Positions 33,587 to 43,501 of a stretch of 64,000 nt of DNA are shown piece by piece. Under the pieces are notes generated by a model. That model was not told where the DNA came from. It saw only the letters and a list, made by a program, of their open reading frames with translations, and did no database searches. The stretch comes from Clostridia bacterium. Lineage in GTDB: Bacteria; Bacillota; Clostridia; UMGS1883. The number at the start of each line of letters is the position of its first letter. Within the stretch, counting starts at the first letter, position 1. The stretch spans positions 35,777 to 99,776 of the forward strand of contig JAFQQD010000031.1 of assembly GCA_017411435.1 (NCBI GenBank). The letters run 5' to 3'. Position numbers and translations under genes: made by a program.

Positions 33587-34885
33587 ATGCAGGCAGAACA
33601 TTCACGCACAGGTGGTTTTGTTATATCTCCGCTTTGTGTTCCCGAGAGCAGTAAAAGAGTAAAACCACCTAAAAAAAGAAATTTTAATCTCCCTGTCGGA
33701 GTTTTATCAGGTATCAGTCAAGAATTTTGTGAATATTCGCGCATTTTCACAAAAAAAGCGGCAAAAAGCGCATTATCAATAGGAATTGCTGTGTGTGCAA
33801 TCTTGGGATTTTGCAGTTTTTTCACGCTGGGAACGGCGGTATACTGTGAAGATAAGCCAATTGCATTTGCAAGCGGAGAAAAAGCATATTACAGCGCGCT
33901 ATCCACAGCAAAAAGCTATGCTGAAAACTACGGCAAAGGCATAGAAAAATTCGAAATAGCTCCTGCTATCGTTTTAAGAAGCCGTGTGAGCAAGGGCACA
34001 TCACTTTGTGATGAGTTGCTTCTTGCATCTTCGTCTTTTTCAGATGCCTGTACTCTTTACAACGGCAACACCCCTGTTTTCAGTGCTGAAAGCGAAGATG
34101 TTGCGCGTAAAATCGTTTCAGGTTATGTATCCGATTATTCTATGGATGGACGGGTTTCTCCTCTTTCAAATATTACATACAAAAAAACCGTGCTTCCTGC
34201 AGAAAATATTTCGGACATAGATGAGTGCAGAGCCATTCTGGAAGAAAATTCAGATATTAAGGTCATAAGTACCGTAAACACTCTCAGCGAAAAAGTAATT
34301 CCGTTTGAAACAGAAACAAAAGAAGACCCGAATCTTTATATTGGAGACAGTGTAACAGAGCGTGAAGGCAGCAACGGGTCTTCAACTCTTACAAGCGAGG
34401 TTATATATGAAAACGGAGAAGTAAGATCAAGCAAGATTTTAGCCGAAAATGTTACTACAGCACCCATCTCGCGCGTGGTAAGAGTAGGAACAAAACCTAA
34501 AGACATTTTGACAACAGGACTTTATGAACCCTTGCAGGGACGGATATCGTCAGAATTCGGCAGGCGTTGGGGACGCAATCATGAAGGAATTGATATCGCT
34601 GTTCCCGTGGGCACACCGGTAAAAGCTGCCGAGGGAGGGACTGTTTCGTTCTGCGGTGTTGCAGGCGGATACGGAAATTTTGTGAAAATCGACCACGGGG
34701 GCGGCGTTGTTACTGCATATGCACACTTGAGTAAAATTACCGTGACAAAAGGGCAAAAGGTTGCCGCCAATACGCAAATTGCCCTTAGCGGCAACACGGG
34801 CAGATCCACGGGACCACATCTTCATTTTGAGGTTATAAAGGACGGGGTTCCGCTCAACCCGAAAACCTATATCAAGAAAAGATGA
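33587..34885 (+). CDS. Membrane-anchored M23 peptidase with G5 domain
   Basis: I set the start at ATG 33587 (MQAEHSRTGGF), seven bases after AAAGGAGG; the hydrophobic leader in the longer frame is not needed. The 432-residue protein has one membrane helix near 60-85, a G5-like domain near 238-304 (VIYENGEVRSSKILAEN), and an M23 metallopeptidase domain near 318-425. The zinc and catalytic residues are in NHEGIDIAVPVG and HLHFEV. It would cleave peptidoglycan cross-bridges or stems at the cell surface, as in cell separation or sporulation proteins. Three terminator-like hairpins follow. Confidence 0.9.
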   Translation: MQAEHSRTGGFVISPLCVPESSKRVKPPKKRNFNLPVGVLSGISQEFCEYSRIFTKKAAKSALSIGIAVCAILGFCSFFTLGTAVYCEDKPIAFASGEKAYYSALSTAKSYAENYGKGIEKFEIAPAIVLRSRVSKGTSLCDELLLASSSFSDACTLYNGNTPVFSAESEDVARKIVSGYVSDYSMDGRVSPLSNITYKKTVLPAENISDIDECRAILEENSDIKVISTVNTLSEKVIPFETETKEDPNLYIGDSVTEREGSNGSSTLTSEVIYENGEVRSSKILAENVTTAPISRVVRVGTKPKDILTTGLYEPLQGRISSEFGRRWGRNHEGIDIAVPVGTPVKAAEGGTVSFCGVAGGYGNFVKIDHGGGVVTAYAHLSKITVTKGQKVAANTQIALSGNTGRSTGPHLHFEVIKDGVPLNPKTYIKKR

Positions 34886-34904
34886 GGGATTGTTATCACT
34901 CATC
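34881..34904 (+). terminator. Hairpin overlapping the M23 gene stop
   Basis: GATGAGGGAT-TGTT-ATCACTCATC with one mispair; no T run, so it is a weak terminator at best. The same stem sequence recurs at 35179. Confidence 0.4.
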
Positions 34905-34926
34905 TCAGACTGTCGAAAAAGTCGGT

Positions 34927-35177
34927 CAAGCGCAAGCAAAAATAAATAATAAATATTTTTTGCAGCGCTTGGAAATTTTAGATAAACTTATAAAAGAACA
35001 AAAGACACCATTAGCCACATAATAAAAACCCCTGAAAACTGCAATTTTCAGGGGTTTTGCTTGCTTTCGTCCAACACGCCCTCTACCGCACCTTTGTGCG
35101 CCTACGAGTTCGTGTTGAACAAATTTACCTTCCTTTTTCCTCGTCTGCCAGCGTGCCGATAGGTTTATCGACACGCC
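34927..35177. other. Structured intergenic stretch without a gene
   Basis: Between the M23 gene and the next gene are several dyads. CAAGCGC...GCGCTTG is at 34927-34971. A nested hairpin 35069-35120 has outer arms GTCCAACACG/CGTGTTGAAC and inner CGCAC/GTGCG. GCGTGCCGATA/TATCGACACGC is at 35151-35176. An 82-residue frame on the minus strand crosses all of them and has no family features. It could be a noncoding RNA or a mobile repeat of this genome. Confidence 0.5.
35025..35058. terminator. Bidirectional terminator
   Basis: AAAACCCCTGAAAA, a six-base loop and a perfect complement, with A/T runs on both sides. Confidence 0.85.
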
Positions 35178-35209
35178 AAGATGAGGGATTATTATCCCTC
35201 ATCTTTTTT
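35178..35209 (+). terminator. Plus-strand terminator facing the DUF gene
   Basis: AAGATGAGGGAT, a four-base loop, the perfect complement and T4. It overlaps the 3' end of the convergent gene. Confidence 0.85.
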
Positions 35210-35774
35210 CAGGAAGATAAAGTTTTCCTGTTTTTTTGTCTACGCAGATAATCGCGTATCCGTTTTTATAAAGTCTCTTCCCTCCTAAAAATTCAAGAGG
35301 GTTTTCCTCGGTTTCGTCATATTTAATTGCAAGTGCTCCGCCACATTCACTGTCGCCTATGTAGTAATGGTGATGTCTCTTGTAGTTTTCATATATGTTT
35401 TTGTTGCTGAGTATAAACCGTAAATGCTCATTCGTTTTTGCAAATGATTTTTCCGTTACCTTTTTCCAGTTAAAGCCCATAGCGTCAAACGGAATTTCTT
35501 CAGGAACGGGAATTAAGGATTCTTCCGCGTAGCGTCCGATAAGCATTTGCCGTCCGCTTTGGGTAATAAGTATTCCATTGTGATTTGTCGTATCTATACT
35601 TTTTTGCAGTTTTCCGTCAACGATATTTCCTATCGGCTCAGCCTCGCCGCCTATGAGCCATGCTTTGAGGCTCCCACTGATACCGCTTGTTCTTATTGTG
35701 ATATCCGTATCGGTAATTATGGCGCTCCCCTGTCCTATTTCGGCAAGCGGAGTGAGGATTATTTCTTTTTTCAT
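35199..35774 (-). CDS. Hypothetical soluble protein
   Basis: The 191-residue protein has no signal peptide or membrane helix. It is rich in beta-strand-like segments in the first half (IILTPLAEIGQGSAIITDT, GISGSLKAWLIGGEAEP). The second half contains a run of His (KRHHHYYIGDSECGG). I recognise no family. A GGATG site precedes the ATG. It is transcribed alone, divergent from groES. Confidence 0.5.
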   Translation of the reverse strand: MKKEIILTPLAEIGQGSAIITDTDITIRTSGISGSLKAWLIGGEAEPIGNIVDGKLQKSIDTTNHNGILITQSGRQMLIGRYAEESLIPVPEEIPFDAMGFNWKKVTEKSFAKTNEHLRFILSNKNIYENYKRHHHYYIGDSECGGALAIKYDETEENPLEFLGGKRLYKNGYAIICVDKKTGKLYLPEKR

Positions 35775-35854
35775 TTTTCCACATCCTTTCTAAGAAAAGA
35801 TTATGGAAAATAAAAGGAAATTATGAATTAAAATAAAATTTTTTCTCATAACTG

Positions 35855-35883
35855 TTGAAGTAATTTTCCAAATGTGATATCAT
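35855..35883 (+). promoter_or_regulatory. Promoter of groES-groEL
   Basis: TTGAAG, 17-base spacer, TATCAT. No CIRCE element (TTAGCACTC-N9-GAGTGCTAA) is visible between it and groES. Confidence 0.7.
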
Positions 35884-35913
35884 ACAATTTGTAGCATTGA
35901 TAACATTTTTTAG

Positions 35914-38071
<2,158 letters not shown>

Positions 38072-38102
38072 TTCCCCTTTGAAGTTTAATAATTTACAAA
38101 CA

Positions 38103-38138
38103 AAAAGAGCAGTTCAATGAACTGCTCTTTTATTTTTT
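38103..38138 (+). terminator. Terminator of groES-groEL
   Basis: AAAGAGCAGTTCA and its complement around a tiny loop, then TATTTTTT. Confidence 0.9.
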
Positions 38139-38142
38139 CATC

Positions 38143-38202
38143 GTTGCACAAAAAGTGCCCCGTCCCCAAACTGTCCAAAAGTGCCCCGTCCCCAAACTGT
38201 CC
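38143..38202. repeat. GC-rich intergenic repeat, two perfect 26-base tandem units
   Basis: After GTTGCACA, the 26-base unit (AAAAGTGCCCCGTCCCC then AAACTGTCC) occurs twice exactly, at 38151-38176 and 38177-38202. A decayed copy with the same opening lies at 1-50. Both lie just past gene 3' ends and encode nothing. Confidence 0.8.
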
Positions 38203-38230
38203 TTCTTTTTTTATTTCTCTCGGATGCCAT

Positions 38231-38731
38231 TCAACATTCTTGGACATTAAGCACATTTACAACTTTTACGCCTTTTCTTTTCGCATAATCAACTGTATTC
38301 TTAGTTCCACTCTTTTGACCATTGAATACCGCAATCACAAGATTTACTCTCTCTACCATCCATTCATTTCTCACCTGATAGCATCCGGCGAAGTAATTAC
38401 CATTTATTTCTTTCACAAAGTCTGCATTTTTGATTATTCTATTAAACCTTATCTTTTCCGCTATACTCCGCCTGCTATCAAAATTTGTGTGTGGCAAAGC
38501 ACATATCAAGTGTAAGTCCTTATTTGTTTTCTTTCTATCCAACACAACCTCCGCTGCCCATATATCCGTTCCCGTAGCCATACCTGTTATAAATGTTACA
38601 TACCCATCTGCAATAGCATCGTCTATTGCTTTTTCAAGTAGCGGCTTAATTTCTTTTTCTCCAAGGTTCATTTTGTTAGGACGATGCCCCGTAAAGCAAC
38701 ATCTATGTAGTTTTAATTCTTGTTGATTCAT
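38231..38731 (-). CDS. SLOG-family protein (DUF1273/YpsA-like)
   Basis: The 166-residue protein has a Rossmann-like SLOG fold. HRCCFTGHRPNKM at residues 8-20 is the YpsA signature, ITGMATGTDIWAAEVVL near 48-64 the second nucleotide-loop, and a final hydrophobic strand is followed by VDYAKRKGVKVVNV. SLOG proteins bind nucleotide-derived ligands; some serve in defence signalling or cell division, but no role is proven here. GAGGG precedes the start. It is divergent from a small XRE regulator whose operator-like repeats cover its promoter. Confidence 0.85.
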   Translation of the reverse strand: MNQQELKLHRCCFTGHRPNKMNLGEKEIKPLLEKAIDDAIADGYVTFITGMATGTDIWAAEVVLDRKKTNKDLHLICALPHTNFDSRRSIAEKIRFNRIIKNADFVKEINGNYFAGCYQVRNEWMVERVNLVIAVFNGQKSGTKNTVDYAKRKGVKVVNVLNVQEC

Positions 38732-38749
38732 AATAATCCCTCATAACTA

Positions 38750-38823
38750 TTGACCAGTATTACGGACAATATTTTCTTTGATTGTATCATACAATATAAG
38801 TGGTTGCAACCAATACTGGTCAA
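38750..38823. promoter_or_regulatory. Divergent control region of the SLOG/XRE pair
   Basis: A 12-base inverted repeat (TTGACCAGTATT at 38750-38761 and its complement at 38812-38823) brackets the region. Inside are the palindrome ATTGTAT-C-ATACAAT (38781-38795) and GGTTGCAACC. Likely operators for the XRE protein. Confidence 0.6.
38781..38809 (-). promoter_or_regulatory. Promoter of the SLOG gene
   Basis: TTGCAA, 17-base spacer, TACAAT on the minus strand; the -10 lies inside the ATTGTAT/ATACAAT palindrome. Confidence 0.65.
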
Positions 38824-38846
38824 CCACGCATTGAGGGGTGTAATTT

Positions 38847-39095
38847 ATGGAACAGAAAATAAGACGCGATCGTAATATTGGCGATAATTTAAGAAAACTT
38901 CGACTTGACTATGATATATCTCAAGAAAAACTCTGCGCGGAACTTCAACGTCGAGGTTGCGATATAGGTCGAAGTACTTACGCAAAATATGAAGCAGGCG
39001 AACTCAATATAAGAGCAAGTGTAATTATTGAATTAAAGAAAATTTACAATTGCTCATACGATGACTTTTTTGAAGGTCTTAATGTTAATATTTAA
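38847..39095 (+). CDS. Small XRE/Cro-type helix-turn-helix regulator
   Basis: The 82-residue protein is almost entirely an HTH_3 domain: IGDNLRKLRLDYDISQEKLC at 11-30, the recognition helix near GRSTYAKYEAGE, and a C-terminal helix ending FFEGLNVNI. It lacks a sensor domain. It is divergent from the SLOG gene, with palindromes between them, so it probably controls that gene and itself. A TGAGGGGTG site lies upstream of the ATG. Confidence 0.9.
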   Translation: MEQKIRRDRNIGDNLRKLRLDYDISQEKLCAELQRRGCDIGRSTYAKYEAGELNIRASVIIELKKIYNCSYDDFFEGLNVNI

Positions 39096-39148
39096 ATAAC
39101 ACCTAGCCACAAATAAGACAAGGAAACAGTTTCGTTGTCTTTAGACGC

Positions 39149-39183
39149 AAAAACGAGTGTATCGATTGATACACTCGTTTTTT
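39149..39183. terminator. Terminator between the XRE gene and the ECF operon end
   Basis: AAAAACGAGTGTATC, a four-base loop and its complement with T runs; shared by convergent transcripts. Confidence 0.88.
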
Positions 39184-41755
39184 ATTCCAAAATTCCGTAT
39201 TTGAGTTTTATTCTTTCTAGTTTCTCTATCATTGCACCGGCGCAGGTATAAAGGAAAACTGCCGTTGATACCCCATGAATCACATTAAATCCGACACCTG
39301 CTGCGAGCACGGACAAAAAGTATTCCCATGTCGGATGAGAAACATGTGAAAGGAAGCTCATATCTGCAATCGGTCCGTAAACAAGAAATATTGAAATTAC
39401 ACCGAAAATCGAAAGTGTCAGTTTTCTTTTTCGTATTTTACGGTTATGGAAAATAAGTCCCGCGAGAAAGCCCAGTGCCGCAAAGCCAAACATCTGCCAC
39501 GGGGTCCACGGGCCCTGACCAAAATAGAAATTCGATACAAAGGCACTTATTGCGCCCGTCAGGAATCCACTTTCCGCGCCGAAGCAAATTCCCGTTATTA
39601 TAACTACCGCTGCAAGGGGCTTAAACTGCGGAAGCACGGCAAATGCTATTCTTCCTGCTATACCGATTGCACAAAGGACACTTATCACAACGATTTCACG
39701 GGTGGAGGGATTCTTTTTTTCAAATGAAATAGCAAACGGAATCATCGCCTCAAGCACAATAAGAAGGCTTATGAAATAATACTTTTTATCGTCAAAAACA
39801 TAAAGTCCTAAAAGTACTGTAAGGGGGATAAGTACAAGCAGGGTAAGTGCGCCTGAAAATATGCCTCTTCCCTTTTTTCTTTTTTTGGTATTTATGGAAA
39901 TATCACTGCCAAGTTTTTTCTGAGGTATGACTAAATTCGCACCAATACCGAAAGAAAGAATTATCCCCAAATCCACCGCGTAAATACGCCAGTCGTTATA
40001 AATACCGCGGAATTTTGTAATAAGGAGTATTCCCAATATAAAGCAGATTGTTCCCATTATATATCTTGAAATTCTGCTTTTTTTATTCTGCGGTTTCTGA
40101 GGTTCCTCCTTCTTTTCTTTAATACTCGGAGGGGTATACTTTTCCTCAGTTTCTTCTCCGCCGCACGCCTTTATAATATCCTCGGTCGTAACGCAGTTAT
40201 CTATAATTCCGCGTGACATACGGTTTGCGGCAGTTGTGTAGAAGCTTTTTCCTGAGAAAAACAAAAAAGGTTCGCCCTCACTCACGATACCACCGTCAAA
40301 GAACATCGCACAGCGGTCTGCGTACTTGGCACAAAATTCAATATCGTGTGAAACCATAATAATTGTCGCACCGCTAGTCTTGAGAGATTCAAGAATTTTC
40401 GCAAGTTTTTTCTTGAAACGCGCATCCATTCCCTTTGTAGGCTCATCAAGGAGTAAAATGTCAGGATTTCTGAGAAGTACTTTAGCAAGTGCGGCACGCT
40501 GCATTTCTCCGCCTGAAAGGTCGTACGGATGATGTGATAAAAGATGCTTGAGTTCACAAAGCTGAACGACTTCGTCAAAGCGTTTTTCTTCGCCCTTTGA
40601 AAGCATACTCCTTATATCTTCCTCTACGGTTTTACCTGTGAAAAGTGTCTGCGGATTCTGCGGTAAAAATCCCACCACATCCGCATTTACGGTTATTTTT
40701 CCGCGATATGGGTTATTGATTCTGGAAATAAGCGAAAGTGTTGTTGTTTTACCGCTGCCGTTACCTCCTAATATGGTATACAGCTCGCCTTTTTTTACTT
40801 CAAGGCTGAGGGATTTTATAACATCAGGCGAATTTTTCTCGTATCTGAAATAAACATCTTCAATTTTAAGAACTGCGCTGCTTTCTATTTTCTTTTCTTC
40901 TTTTTCTATTTTCTTTGGCAAGTGTTCTTTTAAGAAGTTTTCAAGGAATCCTCTTCCCTCCCTTACGGTTACGGGAGAGGCTCCCTCTTTTTCAAGCGAG
41001 GCGAAAACGCGCATTGCAGCAGGCATAGCCTCAAGCATAGTGCTTTTTTGTTTTTTAAGTGTCTGCGGTGCATCTGCAGGTGCTCCGCAGAAGGCTATTC
41101 TACCCTCATCTAAAACCAGCATTTTATCGGCAAAGGAAAGCGCCTCTTCAAGGCGGTGCTCTGAAAGGATAACCGTTACACCAAGTTCACGGTTTATCTT
41201 ATACACCGCGTCTAAAAGCTCCTGCGATGCAATAGGGTCAAGCTGACTTGTAGGCTCGTCCAATATGAGTACGGAGGGTTGCATGACCATAACGGAAGCA
41301 AGATTGAGAAGCTGTTTCTGGCCACCTGAAAGGTCGGTGGTTTTTTTATAAAACCAGTCCTCGATACCAAAAAACGACGCCATTTCGGAAACTCTTACAC
41401 GGATTTCGCTATTCGGAAGGCCCAGACTTTCAAGACCGAACGCAAGCTCGTGCCATACCTTATCAGTCACTATCTGATTTTCGGGAGACTGCATAACGAA
41501 ACCGATTTTTTCGCTCTGTAGCCTTGTATCAAGAGAAAACACATCTTTGTCTTCAAAAAGAATCTCCCCTTCTCTTTCTCCGTTGGGCGAAAGAATGGGC
41601 TTCAAAAGGCGTAATAGCGTAGATTTGCCACATCCTGACGGACCGCAAATCACAATAAATTCACCCTTTTTCACTGAAAGATTTACTCCCTTAAGAGCAA
41701 AACTGTCAGATGTGGGATATCTGAATTTAAGGTTATTTATTTTATAGCTTTCCAT
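39182..41755 (-). CDS. Fused ECF transporter: ATPase A, ATPase A' and S component
   Basis: The protein has 857 residues in three parts. ATPase 1 spans about 1-230 (Walker A GPSGCGKSTLL, signature LSGGQKQLL, LILDEPTSQLDP). ATPase 2 spans about 295-500 (GGNGSGKTTTL, LSGGEMQRA, LLLDEPTKGMD). A charged linker leads to a membrane part (about 570-857) whose last six helices have the ECF S-component pattern, with GQGPWTPWQMFGFAALGFLAG near 755. Usually these are three proteins. The S component sets the substrate; the cobalamin riboswitch points to vitamin B12. The start of this gene overlaps the EcfT gene by 19 bases. Confidence 0.85.
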   Translation of the reverse strand: MESYKINNLKFRYPTSDSFALKGVNLSVKKGEFIVICGPSGCGKSTLLRLLKPILSPNGEREGEILFEDKDVFSLDTRLQSEKIGFVMQSPENQIVTDKVWHELAFGLESLGLPNSEIRVRVSEMASFFGIEDWFYKKTTDLSGGQKQLLNLASVMVMQPSVLILDEPTSQLDPIASQELLDAVYKINRELGVTVILSEHRLEEALSFADKMLVLDEGRIAFCGAPADAPQTLKKQKSTMLEAMPAAMRVFASLEKEGASPVTVREGRGFLENFLKEHLPKKIEKEEKKIESSAVLKIEDVYFRYEKNSPDVIKSLSLEVKKGELYTILGGNGSGKTTTLSLISRINNPYRGKITVNADVVGFLPQNPQTLFTGKTVEEDIRSMLSKGEEKRFDEVVQLCELKHLLSHHPYDLSGGEMQRAALAKVLLRNPDILLLDEPTKGMDARFKKKLAKILESLKTSGATIIMVSHDIEFCAKYADRCAMFFDGGIVSEGEPFLFFSGKSFYTTAANRMSRGIIDNCVTTEDIIKACGGEETEEKYTPPSIKEKKEEPQKPQNKKSRISRYIMGTICFILGILLITKFRGIYNDWRIYAVDLGIILSFGIGANLVIPQKKLGSDISINTKKRKKGRGIFSGALTLLVLIPLTVLLGLYVFDDKKYYFISLLIVLEAMIPFAISFEKKNPSTREIVVISVLCAIGIAGRIAFAVLPQFKPLAAVVIITGICFGAESGFLTGAISAFVSNFYFGQGPWTPWQMFGFAALGFLAGLIFHNRKIRKRKLTLSIFGVISIFLVYGPIADMSFLSHVSHPTWEYFLSVLAAGVGFNVIHGVSTAVFLYTCAGAMIEKLERIKLKYGILE

Positions 41756-42606
41756 CTTATCGCCTCCCTCATTTCAATAATAACGGGTGTTATGCAGAGC
41801 AGCAGATATGCCGCGTGGATACCAATTGAAATTTTTCCGACTGTGAATACGGGGAAATATGTATACGCGAGTGCACCACTGTAAATTCCCGTAAAAATCA
41901 CAAGCACAAGCGACATCATCCATAGCATTGCAATCAGGTCGCGCCTCTCAAAGCGGAATATCGAGTAAGCCGTTCTGCCCGAGAGTCCGTATCCACGGCT
42001 TTTCATACTGTCGGCAGTTTCGACCGCGTTTTCAAGAGACCATGTTACGAGAATTGAAAGTATCCTGATTGCACTTCGCAGTCTTTTTAGAAGGCTGCCT
42101 TCTGATATAGTGACACCAAGTGTACGCTGCACAGCCCTTATTTCACGAAGGCGCGCTATAAATGTCGGTACAAAACGCAGCGTCATCGAAATCACAAGTG
42201 ATAGTGATGGAATAATTCTGCCAAAAAGGTAAATGAATTTATCGCTTGTCATAACCTCATTATATGACGCAAAATGTATTATGACCGCCGTAAGCATTGT
42301 TGCCGCTGCAAGCCCGTAATAGATTGATTCCGCAGTTAGAGGGTTTCCACTCTTAAAATATGTTATGACCGTTATTCCCTCATGGCTGAAAAGGGGATTT
42401 ATAACTGCACCTAAAAGCATTACGGGAATTGCCGAAATGACACTTGTGTATGCCGCTTTCCTTCCCTTGAGCACCGCTATATAAAATATGGCGGAAAAGA
42501 GTGTAATTCCAAGTGATACAGGGTGCATAAGGAACATAGAAAGCCCTATCACAAGAAGAAAATATATGAAATTTACTATTGGATGATATGTCTTGAATTC
42601 CTTCAT
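41737..42606 (-). CDS. ecfT: ECF transporter T component
   Basis: This 289-residue transmembrane protein of the EcfT/CbiQ family couples the ATPases to the S component. Around residues 150-205 are the two short Ala-Arg-Gly-type coupling helices (IRAVQRTLGVTISEG, then ADSMKSRGYGLSGR). About five membrane helices are visible. It overlaps the fused ATPase-S gene and follows the DUF4430 gene by 19 bases, so stoichiometric production is likely. GAGGGTG lies just upstream of the ATG. Confidence 0.92.
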   Translation of the reverse strand: MKEFKTYHPIVNFIYFLLVIGLSMFLMHPVSLGITLFSAIFYIAVLKGRKAAYTSVISAIPVMLLGAVINPLFSHEGITVITYFKSGNPLTAESIYYGLAAATMLTAVIIHFASYNEVMTSDKFIYLFGRIIPSLSLVISMTLRFVPTFIARLREIRAVQRTLGVTISEGSLLKRLRSAIRILSILVTWSLENAVETADSMKSRGYGLSGRTAYSIFRFERRDLIAMLWMMSLVLVIFTGIYSGALAYTYFPVFTVGKISIGIHAAYLLLCITPVIIEMREAIRWKAIK

Positions 42607-42625
42607 ATTGCACCCTCTTTCACAG

Positions 42626-43501
42626 TTATTTTATATCTTTACCAAGCTCACAAGTGTACACCCATTCTATACGGTCGCCTTCTCGCAGTGCGTAACGGGA
42701 GCACCCGTAATTGGGGAACCATCCGTTGACGCTGTACATCCATCCCGAAAGCTCTCCGCAGTCAAACTCGTACAGATTATGAATTCCCTCAATATACGCA
42801 CTGTTGTATATAGGTGTGTTTACATACTCCATATGAACACCGTTTCTACGGGTTTCGCGCAGTAGGACATTGAAAACACTTTCACCTTCATAAAAAGTGA
42901 CAGTTTTTTCGGCAAGAATTATTCCGTCCCTTGGAACAAGCTCCCACTTTGCTTTTTCGAGTTTGTCAAGGTTGGAAAGCAATGTATCGCATCTGATTGA
43001 GAGAGTGCACTGCATCTCTTTATCGCTTATAGTAACCGTTTGCGGTTCAATAGGCAGGGGTCTTCCTTCGGGGACAGGCTCGGTTTCATATTCAATAGTG
43101 CCTGTTTCTTTGTCTGTTTTCTTACCCTGAATAACGATGCTTTGTGATTTTTCTTCCTCTTTATGTACTTCCTTCGTTTTGGGATTTTCTTCCTTGATTT
43201 CAACAGGAGGCTCGTTCTCTGTAGCTGGTTTTTCTTTCTTTATCTCGGCCACGGGTTCTTTCTCCGGGTCAGTTTTTTCTTCTTTTTGTATATCGTCTTT
43301 TTCAGGCACAGTGGGAAGTTCTTCAATTTTCTTCTCTTTAATTTGAGAAGTTTTTGCTAACTCAAGCTGCACCGTTTCCTCGTTTTTTGATTGTTCTTTT
43401 TTTTGAGGGGTATCTTCGCCGAAACCGTATGAGAAAACAAGAACCGTCACGACCACTAAAAGTGCCGTTATTTTTCCCTTGTGTTTTTTAAGAAATTTCA
43501 A
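42626..43501 (-). CDS. Membrane-anchored DUF4430 (transcobalamin-like beta domain) protein
   Basis: The start is a TTG at 43499-43501 whose last two bases belong to the stop of the upstream gene (TTGA). The 291-residue protein has an N-terminal membrane anchor (about 10-27), a Glu/Lys/Pro-rich stalk to about 150, and a C-terminal DUF4430 domain. The domain is marked by YEGESVFNVLLRE, FDCGELSGWMYSVNG, FPNYGCSRYALREGD and a final EWVYTCELGKDI. Pfam relates DUF4430 to the C-terminal half of transcobalamin and intrinsic factor, which covers bound B12. I infer that it holds B12 at the membrane for the ECF transporter. Confidence 0.82.
   Translation of the reverse strand: MKFLKKHKGKITALLVVVTVLVFSYGFGEDTPQKKEQSKNEETVQLELAKTSQIKEKKIEELPTVPEKDDIQKEEKTDPEKEPVAEIKKEKPATENEPPVEIKEENPKTKEVHKEEEKSQSIVIQGKKTDKETGTIEYETEPVPEGRPLPIEPQTVTISDKEMQCTLSIRCDTLLSNLDKLEKAKWELVPRDGIILAEKTVTFYEGESVFNVLLRETRRNGVHMEYVNTPIYNSAYIEGIHNLYEFDCGELSGWMYSVNGWFPNYGCSRYALREGDRIEWVYTCELGKDIK

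Noticed and set aside
34926..35174. 82-codon minus-strand frame
   Set aside because: It crosses a terminator and several hairpins, lacks a ribosome site and looks like a translated structured RNA or repeat.
38143..38202. Tandem repeat as a CRISPR array
   Set aside because: There are no spacers between the two 26-base units and no cas genes.
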